64,000 bases of DNA from Methylobacterium sp. UNC378MF (GTDB lineage Bacteria > Pseudomonadota > Alphaproteobacteria > Rhizobiales > Beijerinckiaceae): contig NZ_FMWU01000019.1 of the NCBI RefSeq assembly GCF_900103195.1, positions 1 through 64,000 of the forward strand, given 5' to 3'. Position 1 is the stretch's first letter, and the number at the start of each line of letters is the position of its first letter. Of the stretch, positions 34,611-42,733 are shown in pieces. Below the pieces are notes generated by a model that ran no database searches, was not told where the DNA came from, and was given only the letters and a program-made list of their open reading frames with translations. Position numbers and translations under genes: made by a program.

Positions 34611-35348
34611 ATGTTGCGCCCGGCTGGCCCCCCGACGCCGATCGAGTCGTCGACGCCACACGATATGGTCGAGACGCTCAACGAAGCGTTCGTCAAGACG
34701 TTGCCGGCCACGGTTCAGGCCAGCGCGGGGCTCCGGGCGAGCTGGGTGACGAAGCGCGTCCTCGACGCCACCATTGCCCTGACGGCCCTGTTCCTGCTGC
34801 TGCCCCTTCTGCTGTTCATCGCCCTGCTGATCTGGGGCAGCGACGGCCGGTCGCCGATCTTCCGCCACAAGCGCCTCGGCCGCTACGGGCGCCCCTTCGG
34901 GTGCCTGAAGTTCCGGTCCATGGTTCCGGACGGCGATGCGGTGCTGGCACGGCACTTCGCCGCGAATCCCGCGGCCCGGGCCGAATGGGAGGCCTCCTAC
35001 AAGCTCACCCACGATCCCCGCGTGACGGCGCTGGGCCATGTCCTGCGCAAGACCTCCCTCGACGAACTGCCGCAGCTCTGGAACGTGCTGCGCGGGGAGA
35101 TGAGCCTCGTCGGGCCGCGGCCGATCGTGCAGGCGGAGGTCGTCCGCTACGGCGCCGACTTCGCCACCTGCTTCTCCGTCCCGCCGGGGCTGACCGGCCT
35201 GTGGCAGGTCTCCGGCCGCAGCGACACGGGCTACGCCGAGCGCGTCGCCCTGGACTGCGCCTATGCCACCCAGTGGAGCCTCGCCCGCGACCTCGGCATC
35301 CTCCTCAAGACGGTGCCGGCCGTGTTGAGCCAGCGCGGCAGCCGCTAG
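34611..35348 (+). CDS. exoY: ExoY-type undecaprenyl-phosphate sugar phosphotransferase (copy 2)
   Basis: A 245-aa homologue of the protein at 2873-3631, with the same architecture: a variable 45-residue N-terminal tail, one hydrophobic segment, KFRSM, the DELPQLWNVLRGEMSLVGPRP block and GLWQVSGRSD. Over the shared 200-residue core I count about 45 differences by eye. AAGGAG precedes the ATG by five bases, and the leader AGGAGCCGACA matches that of copy 1. Either it initiates a second polymer or the two are conditional duplicates. Confidence 0.95.
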   Translation: MLRPAGPPTPIESSTPHDMVETLNEAFVKTLPATVQASAGLRASWVTKRVLDATIALTALFLLLPLLLFIALLIWGSDGRSPIFRHKRLGRYGRPFGCLKFRSMVPDGDAVLARHFAANPAARAEWEASYKLTHDPRVTALGHVLRKTSLDELPQLWNVLRGEMSLVGPRPIVQAEVVRYGADFATCFSVPPGLTGLWQVSGRSDTGYAERVALDCAYATQWSLARDLGILLKTVPAVLSQRGSR

Positions 35349-35390
35349 GGCCATGTCCCAGCCGCCGCGCCGCGCCCGCGGAGCGCGCCG

Positions 35391-35621
35391 ATGAAGGGCA
35401 TGATGCTCAACGCCCTGCTGGGCGTGATGCTCGGGCGCTTCGGCTCGGTCTGGCGGCTGCTGATCTTCATCCCGATCGTCGCCGCGGAGGTCGGCTACGG
35501 CGTCTGCGTCTACAACCTGAGCGCCAGCGCCTGCCTGCGGCGCGGCACGGCGCTGCTGATCTGCGGGCAGCTGGCCTTCCTGCTCGGCGCGCTGCTGCGG
35601 CCCATGACCAACGAGCGGTGA
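35391..35621 (+). CDS. Small membrane protein downstream of exoY copy 2
   Basis: A 76-aa protein with two hydrophobic helices (about residues 20-40 and 52-70) and two cysteines in the connecting loop region. It begins MKGMMLNALLGVMLGRFGSV, 42 bp after exoY, and is likely co-transcribed with it. No family recognised. A role as an accessory of the sugar transferase is possible but only by position. Confidence 0.5.
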   Translation: MKGMMLNALLGVMLGRFGSVWRLLIFIPIVAAEVGYGVCVYNLSASACLRRGTALLICGQLAFLLGALLRPMTNER

Positions 35622-35664
35622 GCCTCCCGGGATCGGCCCGAACCGTCTCGGCGGCGCGGGCATG

Positions 35665-35766
35665 TCAGACCGGATCGTCCTCGGCGGTGGGTGCCTCGAT
35701 GCAGAGGCGCCAGAATTCCACGAAGCCGGCGGCATACGCGGCGATGACGAGGCTCGACCAATGCAT
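35665..35766 (-). CDS. Possible membrane microprotein (33 aa)
   Basis: MHWSSLVIAAYAAGFVEFWR and 13 further acidic residues: one short membrane helix with an aromatic edge. GGAG lies seven bases before the ATG. Too short for normal gene calling; composition and ribosome-binding site are the only support. Confidence 0.3.
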   Translation of the reverse strand: MHWSSLVIAAYAAGFVEFWRLCIEAPTAEDDPV

Positions 35767-36157
35767 CGCGTCGCTCCGGGCGCATTCGGGAGCCCAGCCT
35801 GACGCGGAGAGGTTAAGATTCAGCCCGGAAGCCGTCGAGCTGGACCTTGCGGGCGTCCGTGCCGCGCCACGCGACGTCGATCGCGTCGTTCATGCGCTGG
35901 TCGCCGTTGACCCAGCCGTCCGAGACGTGCCGGCGGCGCGGAAGCGTCGCCGCCACGCAGAGGCGGAGGTCCGGGCCGGACAAGAGCGTCCTGCGCACGT
36001 CCTCAACCAGTCGCCGCCGGCCGGTGATCATTCGGACGATCCGACCCGGGGGCGGCCCTCTCCTTTCGGACGATCTCGCACCCCGGGCCGGGATCGCCCT
36101 ACCGTGTCGGCGGACCGGCCGCGGCGCGGATCGGCCGGAGAGTCGCGGAGTCGTCCG
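35767..36157. other. Intergenic region before the second ExoO-like gene
   Basis: About 390 bp. A minus-strand frame (35813-36031) contains a natural-looking stretch (WRGTDARKVQLDGFRAES) but has no ribosome-binding site and no known family. I do not call a gene. Confidence 0.4.
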
Positions 36158-37183
36158 GTGCGCAGCTTACAGGCCCCGTCCCCCGTCCCGGAGGTCTGCG
36201 TCATCATCGCGGCCCGGGACGCCGCCGACACCATCGCGGTGGCCATCGCGTCCGCGCTCCGGCAGCCGGAGGTCGCGGAGGTCATCGTGGTGGACGATGC
36301 GTCCGCGGACCGGACCGGCGCGGTCGCCGCGGCCGCCGATGACGGTTCGGGCCGCCTGAAGCTGATCCGGCTGGCCGGCAATCTCGGCCCCGCCGGCGCC
36401 CGCAACCTGGCCGTCGCGGCCGCGACCGCCCCGCTGCTCTGCATCCTCGACGCCGACGATTACTTCCTCGACGGCCGGCTCGGCCGCCTCCTGTCCGCCC
36501 CCCGGACCTGGGACCTGATCGCCGACGACATCGTCATGGTCCGCGGCCGCGAGGCGGCCTCCGCCGCCGGCCTCGTGACCGGGCCCGGGCGGCCGCAGCG
36601 GCTCACACTCGCGGCCTTCGTGGCCGGCAACATCCCGCGCCCCGGTGCGTATCGGCGCGAACTGGGTTTCCTGAAACCGATCATCCGGCGGGGTTTCCTG
36701 GAGCGGCAGGGGCTCCGCTACGACGCGCGGCTGCGGCTCGGGGAGGATTACGCCCTCTACGTCGAGGCGCTGGCGGCCGGAGCGGTGTTTTCCGTGACGG
36801 AGCCCTGCGGCTACGTGGCGGTCGAGCGGTCGAACTCGCTGAGCGCGCAGCACCGGACCGACGATCTCGCGGCGCTGCTGGCCTTCGACGACGCCATGCT
36901 GGGCCGGCCGGGCCTCGCCCCGGACGCACGCGCGGCGCTCCGGGCCCACCGCGCCGCCACGGCGAAGCGCTGGCAGCACCGGCGCGTCCTCGACCGGCGG
37001 CGCACCCAGGGCTACGCGGCAGCCCTGACGGAACTGCTCGGCGCCCCCCTGGCGTGGCGGCACATCCTGTCGGTGACCCTGGCGGCCAAGCGCGCGCGCC
37101 GCGTGCCGGCCCCCGCGCCGGACCGGGAGACCGGTCCGCGCCTGCTCCTCGGACCGGAGCGCCGCCTGGAGCCGGCGGGCTGA
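36158..37183 (+). CDS. ExoO-like glycosyltransferase (GT2), second copy
   Basis: A 341-aa GT2 enzyme. PEVCVIIAARDAADTIAVAI opens the GT-A domain, then EVIVVDDASADRTGA, ILDADDYFLDGR and the ExoO-type segment FVAGNIPRPGAYRRELGFLKP with RYDARLRLGEDYALYVEAL. The GTG at 36158 has GCGGAG seven bases upstream. Compared with the copy at 29784-30818 it keeps the same order of motifs, so the two are paralogues that may act on different repeats or positions. Confidence 0.88.
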   Translation: MRSLQAPSPVPEVCVIIAARDAADTIAVAIASALRQPEVAEVIVVDDASADRTGAVAAAADDGSGRLKLIRLAGNLGPAGARNLAVAAATAPLLCILDADDYFLDGRLGRLLSAPRTWDLIADDIVMVRGREAASAAGLVTGPGRPQRLTLAAFVAGNIPRPGAYRRELGFLKPIIRRGFLERQGLRYDARLRLGEDYALYVEALAAGAVFSVTEPCGYVAVERSNSLSAQHRTDDLAALLAFDDAMLGRPGLAPDARAALRAHRAATAKRWQHRRVLDRRRTQGYAAALTELLGAPLAWRHILSVTLAAKRARRVPAPAPDRETGPRLLLGPERRLEPAG

Positions 37184-37222
37184 GGCACGGCCGGCCGATC
37201 CGGTCCGCGCCGCCGCGACGGA

Positions 37223-37531
37223 TCAGCGGTCGCGCTCCTCCTTGCGCGTGCGCACCGCCGCCACGTCGGAGCGGACGTCGTCCAGCGCGCAGCGGACCCG
37301 CTCCAGGGCCGTCGAGAACGCCGCGTCCAGATCCGGATCGACCGCGTCCCGCGGCTCGCCCTGCCGGAAGCTGTCCAGCAGGTAGGGCATCATCTTGCCG
37401 TGGAGCGCCGCGTAGGCACCGGGGCTGGAGAGTTCGTAGATGACCGCGAGCGCGTGATAGGCGCGGACCAGAACCTCCAGCGCGACATCCGCGCTGCGCC
37501 CGCCCCGATCACAATTATCGCTGCCCATCAT
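37223..37531 (-). CDS. Hypothetical helical protein (family A, copy 1)
   Basis: A 102-aa protein, predicted all-helical: ALEVLVRAYHALAVIYELSSPGAYAALHGK, then a C-terminal amphipathic helix rich in Arg/Asp/Glu. It resembles the product of the next gene upstream on the same strand (37703-38008) in the R-A-Y-x-A-L-A-x-x-Y-E-x-x-x-P-G core. No known family was recognised. The promoter would be in the AT-rich 37532-37702 gap. Confidence 0.6.
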   Translation of the reverse strand: MMGSDNCDRGGRSADVALEVLVRAYHALAVIYELSSPGAYAALHGKMMPYLLDSFRQGEPRDAVDPDLDAAFSTALERVRCALDDVRSDVAAVRTRKEERDR

Positions 37532-37702
37532 TGTGCGTATTATCTATTCCTGCCCTTGTCGCCGGGTAACACGCCCAAATTTGACTGTCGACGTTAGGGA
37601 TCGTTACAATCTTCGTTCCCGAATGGTGCGAGGCGATTTATCGACGCGCCATGGCTTGACTGCAACAGTCCCGGATTCGGATGGGTAAAACCAAGATTCC
37701 GT

Positions 37703-38008
37703 TTAGCTGCGCGCGTGTCGCGTCGGCCGGATCATCGTGGCAATCTTGTTCTCGACCTCGCCGAGGACGCTGTTAACAAGTTGAACAGCGTCGTCGAGGC
37801 TCCCGGTCGTCAGGCTTTCGTTGCGGTCCGTTTCCTGGATGATGCGGAAATTGTCCTCGACGAACGTGCGGATCTTCTGCTGAACGTCGCCGAACTCACC
37901 CGGATGGGCCGTCTCGTAAAGCAGGGCGAGGGCCAGATAGGCGCGCCCGACCATGTCCAGCGCCAGGGTCGCGCTGACCTCGCAGTGTCCGGCTTCCGGC
38001 GTCGACAC
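37703..38008 (-). CDS. Hypothetical helical protein (family A, copy 2)
   Basis: A 101-aa helical protein: ALDMVGRAYLALALLYETAHPG is the part shared with the neighbour at 37223-37531. The tail differs (NRNES-like acidic turn, then VQLVNSVLGEVENKIATMI). It starts at a GTG. The shared core and tandem position show an old duplication. In shape it recalls flagellar/secretion chaperones such as FlaF-like or FliS-like helical proteins, but I cannot support that. Confidence 0.6.
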   Translation of the reverse strand: MSTPEAGHCEVSATLALDMVGRAYLALALLYETAHPGEFGDVQQKIRTFVEDNFRIIQETDRNESLTTGSLDDAVQLVNSVLGEVENKIATMIRPTRHARS

Positions 38009-38176
38009 GAGGACTGAATTTCCTGTCAGGAGTTATTCTATTACTTTATCACGGTCTTTGTTGGGCGCCAACCATATAGATTTTCTGCAGTGCCGATTCC
38101 GCATTGCACGCGCGCCGCCGTGAGCCGGCGCGTCCGGGCGGGTGCGACCCGCCCGGACGCGTCTGGGACGGAACCG

Positions 38177-38422
38177 CTATCGGCCGGCGGTGGTCGGACG
38201 CTGCGCGCGGTCCCGGCCCGGCGCGAGACCCTGCGCGACCCGCAGCTTGAGCCCGAGGATCCGGTTGTGCCGCGCCATTGCGAGGAGCGATTCGGCTGTC
38301 CCGACATCGCCGCGCATCCGCAGGGCGTGGGCGGCCAGCGCCATCTGGGCGGCCATCGCGTCCGCCTGCAGGGCGGCGTGCGGGACATTCTGGGAGAGGA
38401 GCGTTCCGGCCATGGCTGCCAC
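38177..38422 (-). CDS. Hypothetical small helical protein
   Basis: An 81-aa protein: HAALQADAMAAQMALAAHAL, then a short RMRGDVGTAESLLAMARHNR stretch and a basic C-terminus. Predicted helical, possibly TPR-like single repeat. GTG 38422 or ATG 38413 could start it; there is no clear ribosome-binding site, so confidence is limited. A 16-bp perfect palindrome (38442-38457) lies 20 bp upstream. Confidence 0.45.
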   Translation of the reverse strand: MAAMAGTLLSQNVPHAALQADAMAAQMALAAHALRMRGDVGTAESLLAMARHNRILGLKLRVAQGLAPGRDRAQRPTTAGR

Positions 38423-38441
38423 GGTCTGGGGGGGCAGGCCC

Positions 38442-38457
38442 GATCCTCCGGAGGATC
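38442..38457. promoter_or_regulatory. 16-bp perfect palindrome
   Basis: GATCCTCCGGAGGATC is its own reverse complement. It sits between two leftward small genes and close upstream of the 81-aa protein; it could be an operator or a short hairpin (followed on the minus strand by no T-run). Confidence 0.3.
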
Positions 38458-38502
38458 CGTTAACGATATCTTAAAGGAAGCGCGGCCGTGCGGGGCGTGC
38501 CG

Positions 38503-38724
38503 TCACTTCCTGATGGGCAGCCGCCCGACCAGCCATCCGTCCTCGTTGCGCACGAGCAGGGTCCAGGGCGGCTCCCGGCCGTTCCCCGTGATTTCCTCGG
38601 CCATCTCGGCGATCACGCTGCGCGCCTCGACCAGGGCTTCCTCAAGGCCCGCGGCCTCGACCCCCACCAGGTCGTGGATCGTCTCCTCGGCATTTGCGAT
38701 CTCGAAGTAGAAACGCGCCGCCAA
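38503..38724 (-). CDS. DUF6894 small protein (copy 2)
   Basis: A 73-aa DUF6894 protein, the same length as the copy at 31360-31581: AARFYFEIANAEETIHDLVG, VEAAGLEEALVEARSVIAEM and the ending WTLLVRNEDGWLVGRLPIRK. I place the start at a TTG (38724) because GAGGAGAG lies five bases upstream and the length then matches copy 1; an in-frame start at 38787 would add 21 unrelated residues. Confidence 0.75.
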   Translation of the reverse strand: MAARFYFEIANAEETIHDLVGVEAAGLEEALVEARSVIAEMAEEITGNGREPPWTLLVRNEDGWLVGRLPIRK

Positions 38725-39118
38725 CAGGGCTCTCCTCAGCCGGAACTCTTTGGCGAGTTCAGTTCTATAGCCCGGGTCTAGCACCATAGCCGTCCGCGTT
38801 CCCCGATGAGGCGGCTAGAAATGAGCCGCCTGTCTTTGACAATTCGGGTGATGCGCCGGGGAAATGTTAACCGGATCGTCGGGCGGCGGCGCGCCGTCAG
38901 CCGAAGGGCGTAGTCTCCGGGCGCCCCGATATCCGGACGGGGATGGCCGGCGCGGCCCGGTCCCGGGCGCGGATCGGGCCTCGGAGAACGGGAGGGGTGG
39001 GTCCGAATCGCCGCCGCTACGCCCGATCGGCAGAGGCGACTACGCCTAAGATATGATGTTGGCGGCTCCGGCGGGCCGCCGTAGAGCCGAGCGTCGGGAC
39101 GATCGCGGCGAGGCATCC

Positions 39119-40489
39119 ATGAACATCACGATGGTCGGATCGGGCTATGTCGGTCTGGTCTCCGGCGCCTGCTTTGCGGATTTCGGCCACAGCGTCGTTT
39201 GCGTCGACAGCAATCGCGGCCGGATCGAGGCGCTGAAGGCCGGTCGGATGCCGATCTACGAGCCGGGTCTCGAGGCGCTGGTGGCCGAGAACGTCCGCCA
39301 GGACCGGCTGTCCTTCGTCACCGATCTGGACGCGGCGGTCGCGCAGGCGGACGCGGTGTTCATCGCGGTGGGCACGCCGTCCCGCCGCGGCGACGGCTTC
39401 GCCGACCTGAGCTTCGTCTACGCGGCCGCCCGGGAGATCGCCGGGGCGCTGTCGGGCTTCACGGTGGTGGTGACCAAGTCGACCGTGCCGGTGGGCACCG
39501 GCGACGAGGTCGAGCGCATCATCCGCGAGGCCAATCCGACCGCAGAGTTCGCCGTGGTCTCGAATCCCGAATTCCTGCGCGAAGGCGCGGCCATCGCCGA
39601 TTTCAAGCGGCCCGACCGCATCGTCGTCGGGGCCGAGGAGGCCCGGGCCGAGGCGGTGATGCGCGAGGTCTACCGGCCGCTCTACCTGAACCAGGCGCCG
39701 ATCATGGTCACGTCGCGGCGCACCGCCGAGCTGACCAAATACGCGGCGAACGCGTTCCTGGCGGCGAAGATCACCTTCATCAACGAGATCGCGGACCTGT
39801 GCGAGGCGGTCGGCGCGGATGTGCAGGCGGTGGCGCGCGGCATCGGCCTGGACAACCGGATCGGGTCGAAGTTCCTGCATGCCGGCCCGGGCTATGGCGG
39901 CTCGTGCTTTCCCAAGGACACCCTGGCGCTGGTCAAGACCGCCCAGGATGCCGGCACGCCGCTGCGGCTCGTCGAGACGGTGGTGGCGGTCAACGACCAG
40001 CGCAAGCGCGCCATGGCCCGCAAGGTGATCAAGGCCTGCGGCGGCTCGGTGCGGGGCCGGACGGTGGCGCTGCTCGGGCTGACCTTCAAGCCCAACACCG
40101 ACGACATGCGCGACGCGCCGTCCCTGGCGATCGCGGCCGGCCTGCAGGATGCCGGCGCGATGGTCCGCGCCTACGATCCCGAAGGCATGGAGCAGGCGCG
40201 GCCGCTCCTGCCCGGAGTCGCCTTCGCCGAGGATGCCTATCACTGTGCCGAGGGCGCGGATGCGCTGGTCCTCGTCACCGAATGGGACGCCTTCCGGGCT
40301 CTCGACCTCGCCCGCCTGCACGCGGCCATGCAGCGGCCGGTCCTCGTGGATCTGCGCAACGTCTACCGGGCCGACGACGTCCGGTCTCACGGCTTCGCCT
40401 ACAGCAGCATCGGCCGCCCCACCGGGCCCGGGGAGGACGCCGAGACCCTGCAGGCCGTCGAGGACGCCGTCGCCGCGGCGGATCCGTGA
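39119..40489 (+). CDS. ugd: UDP-glucose 6-dehydrogenase
   Basis: A 456-aa cytoplasmic enzyme oxidising UDP-glucose to UDP-glucuronate with two NAD+, supplying uronic acid for polysaccharide and further sugars. N-terminal NAD-binding MNITMVGSGYVGLVSGACFA; mid-domain GTPSRRGDGFADLS, STVPVGTG and NPEFLREGAAI; the catalytic cysteine in GPGYGGSCFPKDTLAL; C-terminal LLGLTFKPNTDDMRDAPS. ATG at 39119 has GGCGAGG upstream. The related UDP-GlcNAc dehydrogenases share many motifs, so specificity should be checked given the diamino-sugar genes downstream. Confidence 0.95.
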   Translation: MNITMVGSGYVGLVSGACFADFGHSVVCVDSNRGRIEALKAGRMPIYEPGLEALVAENVRQDRLSFVTDLDAAVAQADAVFIAVGTPSRRGDGFADLSFVYAAAREIAGALSGFTVVVTKSTVPVGTGDEVERIIREANPTAEFAVVSNPEFLREGAAIADFKRPDRIVVGAEEARAEAVMREVYRPLYLNQAPIMVTSRRTAELTKYAANAFLAAKITFINEIADLCEAVGADVQAVARGIGLDNRIGSKFLHAGPGYGGSCFPKDTLALVKTAQDAGTPLRLVETVVAVNDQRKRAMARKVIKACGGSVRGRTVALLGLTFKPNTDDMRDAPSLAIAAGLQDAGAMVRAYDPEGMEQARPLLPGVAFAEDAYHCAEGADALVLVTEWDAFRALDLARLHAAMQRPVLVDLRNVYRADDVRSHGFAYSSIGRPTGPGEDAETLQAVEDAVAAADP

Positions 40490-41205
40490 GGCGCCTCCCC
40501 GGCGGACGGGAATGCCCCGTCATGGTCGGACGCTGCGGCCCGAGCGGCATCCGCGTGCGCGTGTGCAGGATCGATTCGCGTGGATCTGCGACCGGATCTG
40601 CGACCGTCCGCGTCTGAGCCGGAGCCGTCATCGATCCGGTTGAGGCGGCGCCGCCGGCGCCGGATATGGCGCGAAGCCTCCCTCGCGTGCGGGCTGCGAG
40701 CCGACGCTGTCCGCGTCGCACAGGCTCCGGGCGTGGCACGCGCCGGCGGGGCCGGTCGCCGCCATGTCCCCATGGCCTGTCGTTGCCCCACTCGGCACGG
40801 GCGGGCGCAACGCCAGAACGTCACCCCTGGGGGAAGTTGGCTCCCGTCGCTGTCCCGCGCCGGTTGATCCGCCCGGTCATTCGGGAGCGCTGCAGGCGAG
40901 CCCGACCCCGGAGCGGGTGCCGGAGGCCGGCAATCCGGAAGCCGCTCAGGTGCAGAAGTCGCGCGGCCCGCAACGCGTCGGACCGTCCGCCACGGGAGCG
41001 AGCCCGTTTTCCCGCGCCCATCACGCCGGTGATCGCGCCCGAATGGGCGCGGGGGTGGTGATCGGTCCGCGTCACGCGCGGGCCGAACAGACACCGGGTT
41101 TCCTCGCGGGCCGCCCGAATCGGCGAGCCCGTAACCCCGCTCAGCGGCGGCGGATCGATGGGCCGCCGAGGCTGCCCCGCCGCAGCGGGGCCGGCACCGG
41201 GACGA
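40490..41205. other. Intergenic stretch, no gene supported
   Basis: About 715 bp between convergent ugd and the LuxR-type gene. It contains a perfect 12-bp tandem duplication, GGATCTGCGACC at 40582-40593 and again at 40594-40605. No terminator with a T-run was seen. Confidence 0.5.
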
Positions 41206-42033
41206 TCAGGCCGCCGGGACCTTCACGCTCGCCAGGCTCGAATCTTCCCGGAGGAAGTACTTGTTGGTCAGGTAGGCGACCTCGGTCCGGTTCTTGGCCT
41301 TGAGCTTCTTCATGATGTTGCGGACATGAACCTTCACGGTGCTCTCGCACATGTTGAGTTCATACGCGATGATCTTGTTCGGCGTGCCTTTCCGGAGCGC
41401 CCGCGCCACGCAGAGCTGCCGCGGCGAGAAGATCTCGTCGTCCCCGGGCTCGGCCGGCTCGTCCATCTTGATATTGGCCAGCAGGGGCAGGAGGCACTCG
41501 GCCGGGATGTAGACGCCGCCAGCCTGCACGAGCTGCAGGGCCTGCAGGGCGATGTCGACGGACGTCGTCGTCGGGATGTAGCCTTTGACGCCGAGCTTGA
41601 TGATCCGCACGATCTGGTCGAGGTTCTCGCCGTCCGAGATGACCGCCACCGGCGGTGCGCCGGCCTCGCCCTGCAGGAACGCCAGCTCCCGCACGATCTC
41701 GGCCCATTCGGTCTCGGACAGGTTGCCGTCCGGCCGGCAGAGGACGACCACGCTCGCCGGGACGAACGGCTTCTGCCGCTTCCACGAGTCGATGTCGGCG
41801 AAGACCTCGAACGACGTCTCCCGGTCGGCCTCGCTGAGGGAGGCGGCAAGGCATCGGCCGACGAGCTGCCGTCGATCGATGATCACGATGCGGCTTGAGC
41901 GTGTCCGGGACTGGTCCCGTGGCTCGATGACGACCGGGCCGTCACCGGCATGTCCACCCGAAAAGCCGCCGCGGCTCTCGGCCGTGTTCCGCTCGACGAG
42001 GGTGAGCGCGTCTCGAGTACCAAGACTGGCCAT
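41206..42033 (-). CDS. LuxR-type transcriptional regulator with degenerate receiver
   Basis: A 275-aa regulator. The C-terminal HTH domain is typical: FSPRQLCVARALRKGTPNKI, ELNMCESTVKVHVRNIMKKL and AKNRTEVAYL. The N-terminal region is receiver-like (RIVIIDRRQLVGRCLAASL ... VKGYIPTTTS) but the phospho-acceptor position reads VVVLCRPDG, with C instead of D, and the conserved lysine is replaced, so it is probably not phosphorylated. GGAGG lies nine bases before the ATG. By position it may control the neighbouring ExoF/ExoP and downstream genes; the palindrome at 42252-42269 could be its own site. Confidence 0.85.
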   Translation of the reverse strand: MASLGTRDALTLVERNTAESRGGFSGGHAGDGPVVIEPRDQSRTRSSRIVIIDRRQLVGRCLAASLSEADRETSFEVFADIDSWKRQKPFVPASVVVLCRPDGNLSETEWAEIVRELAFLQGEAGAPPVAVISDGENLDQIVRIIKLGVKGYIPTTTSVDIALQALQLVQAGGVYIPAECLLPLLANIKMDEPAEPGDDEIFSPRQLCVARALRKGTPNKIIAYELNMCESTVKVHVRNIMKKLKAKNRTEVAYLTNKYFLREDSSLASVKVPAA

Positions 42034-42733
42034 AAGAAATTACCTCCTTTCGAAGGAAGTCGATTGTCGGCGGTGACGGAGTACTCAATAAGTTCGCCGA
42101 CGGCGTGAAACCGAGAAGTGCGATCCGATGGGTCGCCATGGGGGCGAGCGCCAATGACCACGGATACAATGCTAACTTTCGTAAAATCGTCTGTAAATAC
42201 CCCATCTGAAACTAATCGCTAAAATTGCCGGGCTAAATACAATCAAAGCCTACTACGTACGTACGTAGTTATTTCTTTGACTGCGGGATCGGCGGCTGAT
42301 GGAGATGTGCATTCGCAAGGTCGTTCGTCGTCGGGCGGCGATAGGCTTCAAGATCTTGGCGAATGTATTCGATCGTCTGAGGGATTTTGACATAACGAAA
42401 CGTTGTCTCGTTTGGCGTTGCTTATTGCCACGCTGTTTTTTCGGTCATTCAATCCCAATCCAAGGGTTCGAATGTGGTCCGGGTATTCGAGCGCTGAGTA
42501 TTCGAGCTGTGCCGGTATGCGGTCTGTAGCGGGGTCTAAAAGGCGACATAGGTTCCCGCTCGCGCTGCGCGTTTGAGCCCGATTACTGATTTCGTAGGCA
42601 CGCTGCCGTACCAAAAGGCACATGGCCCGGGGTCGGCCTACGCACTCTGGCGCGCCCCCCGCGCGCAGGGCGAATCAGCTGTTCATCCGGGGCGGTCCCG
42701 CGAGATCCGGAAAGGCTCTGCGACGGCTCTGTT
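42034..42733. promoter_or_regulatory. Upstream region of the LuxR-type gene
   Basis: About 700 bp between the regulator and the glycosyltransferase gene, both leftward. AT-rich from about 42150 to 42440. It carries the palindrome at 42252-42269. No gene is supported; a short plus-strand frame (42299-42529) has unusual, cysteine-rich composition and no ribosome-binding site. Confidence 0.5.
42252..42269. promoter_or_regulatory. Perfect 18-bp palindrome
   Basis: ACTACGTACGTACGTAGT, identical to its reverse complement, about 220 bp upstream of the LuxR-type gene. It shares the ACTAC/GTAGT half-sites with the element at 31304-31317. NarL/LuxR-type dimers bind such symmetrical TAC-containing sites, so it is a candidate autoregulatory site (inference). 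Confidence 0.5.

Noticed and set aside
35813..36031. 72-codon minus-strand frame ending VQLDGFRAES
   Set aside because: C-terminal part looks natural, but there is no ribosome-binding site and no family; left as uncertain non-coding.
42299..42529. 76-codon frame, cysteine-rich
   Set aside because: No ribosome-binding site, atypical composition, and it lies in a promoter-like region.
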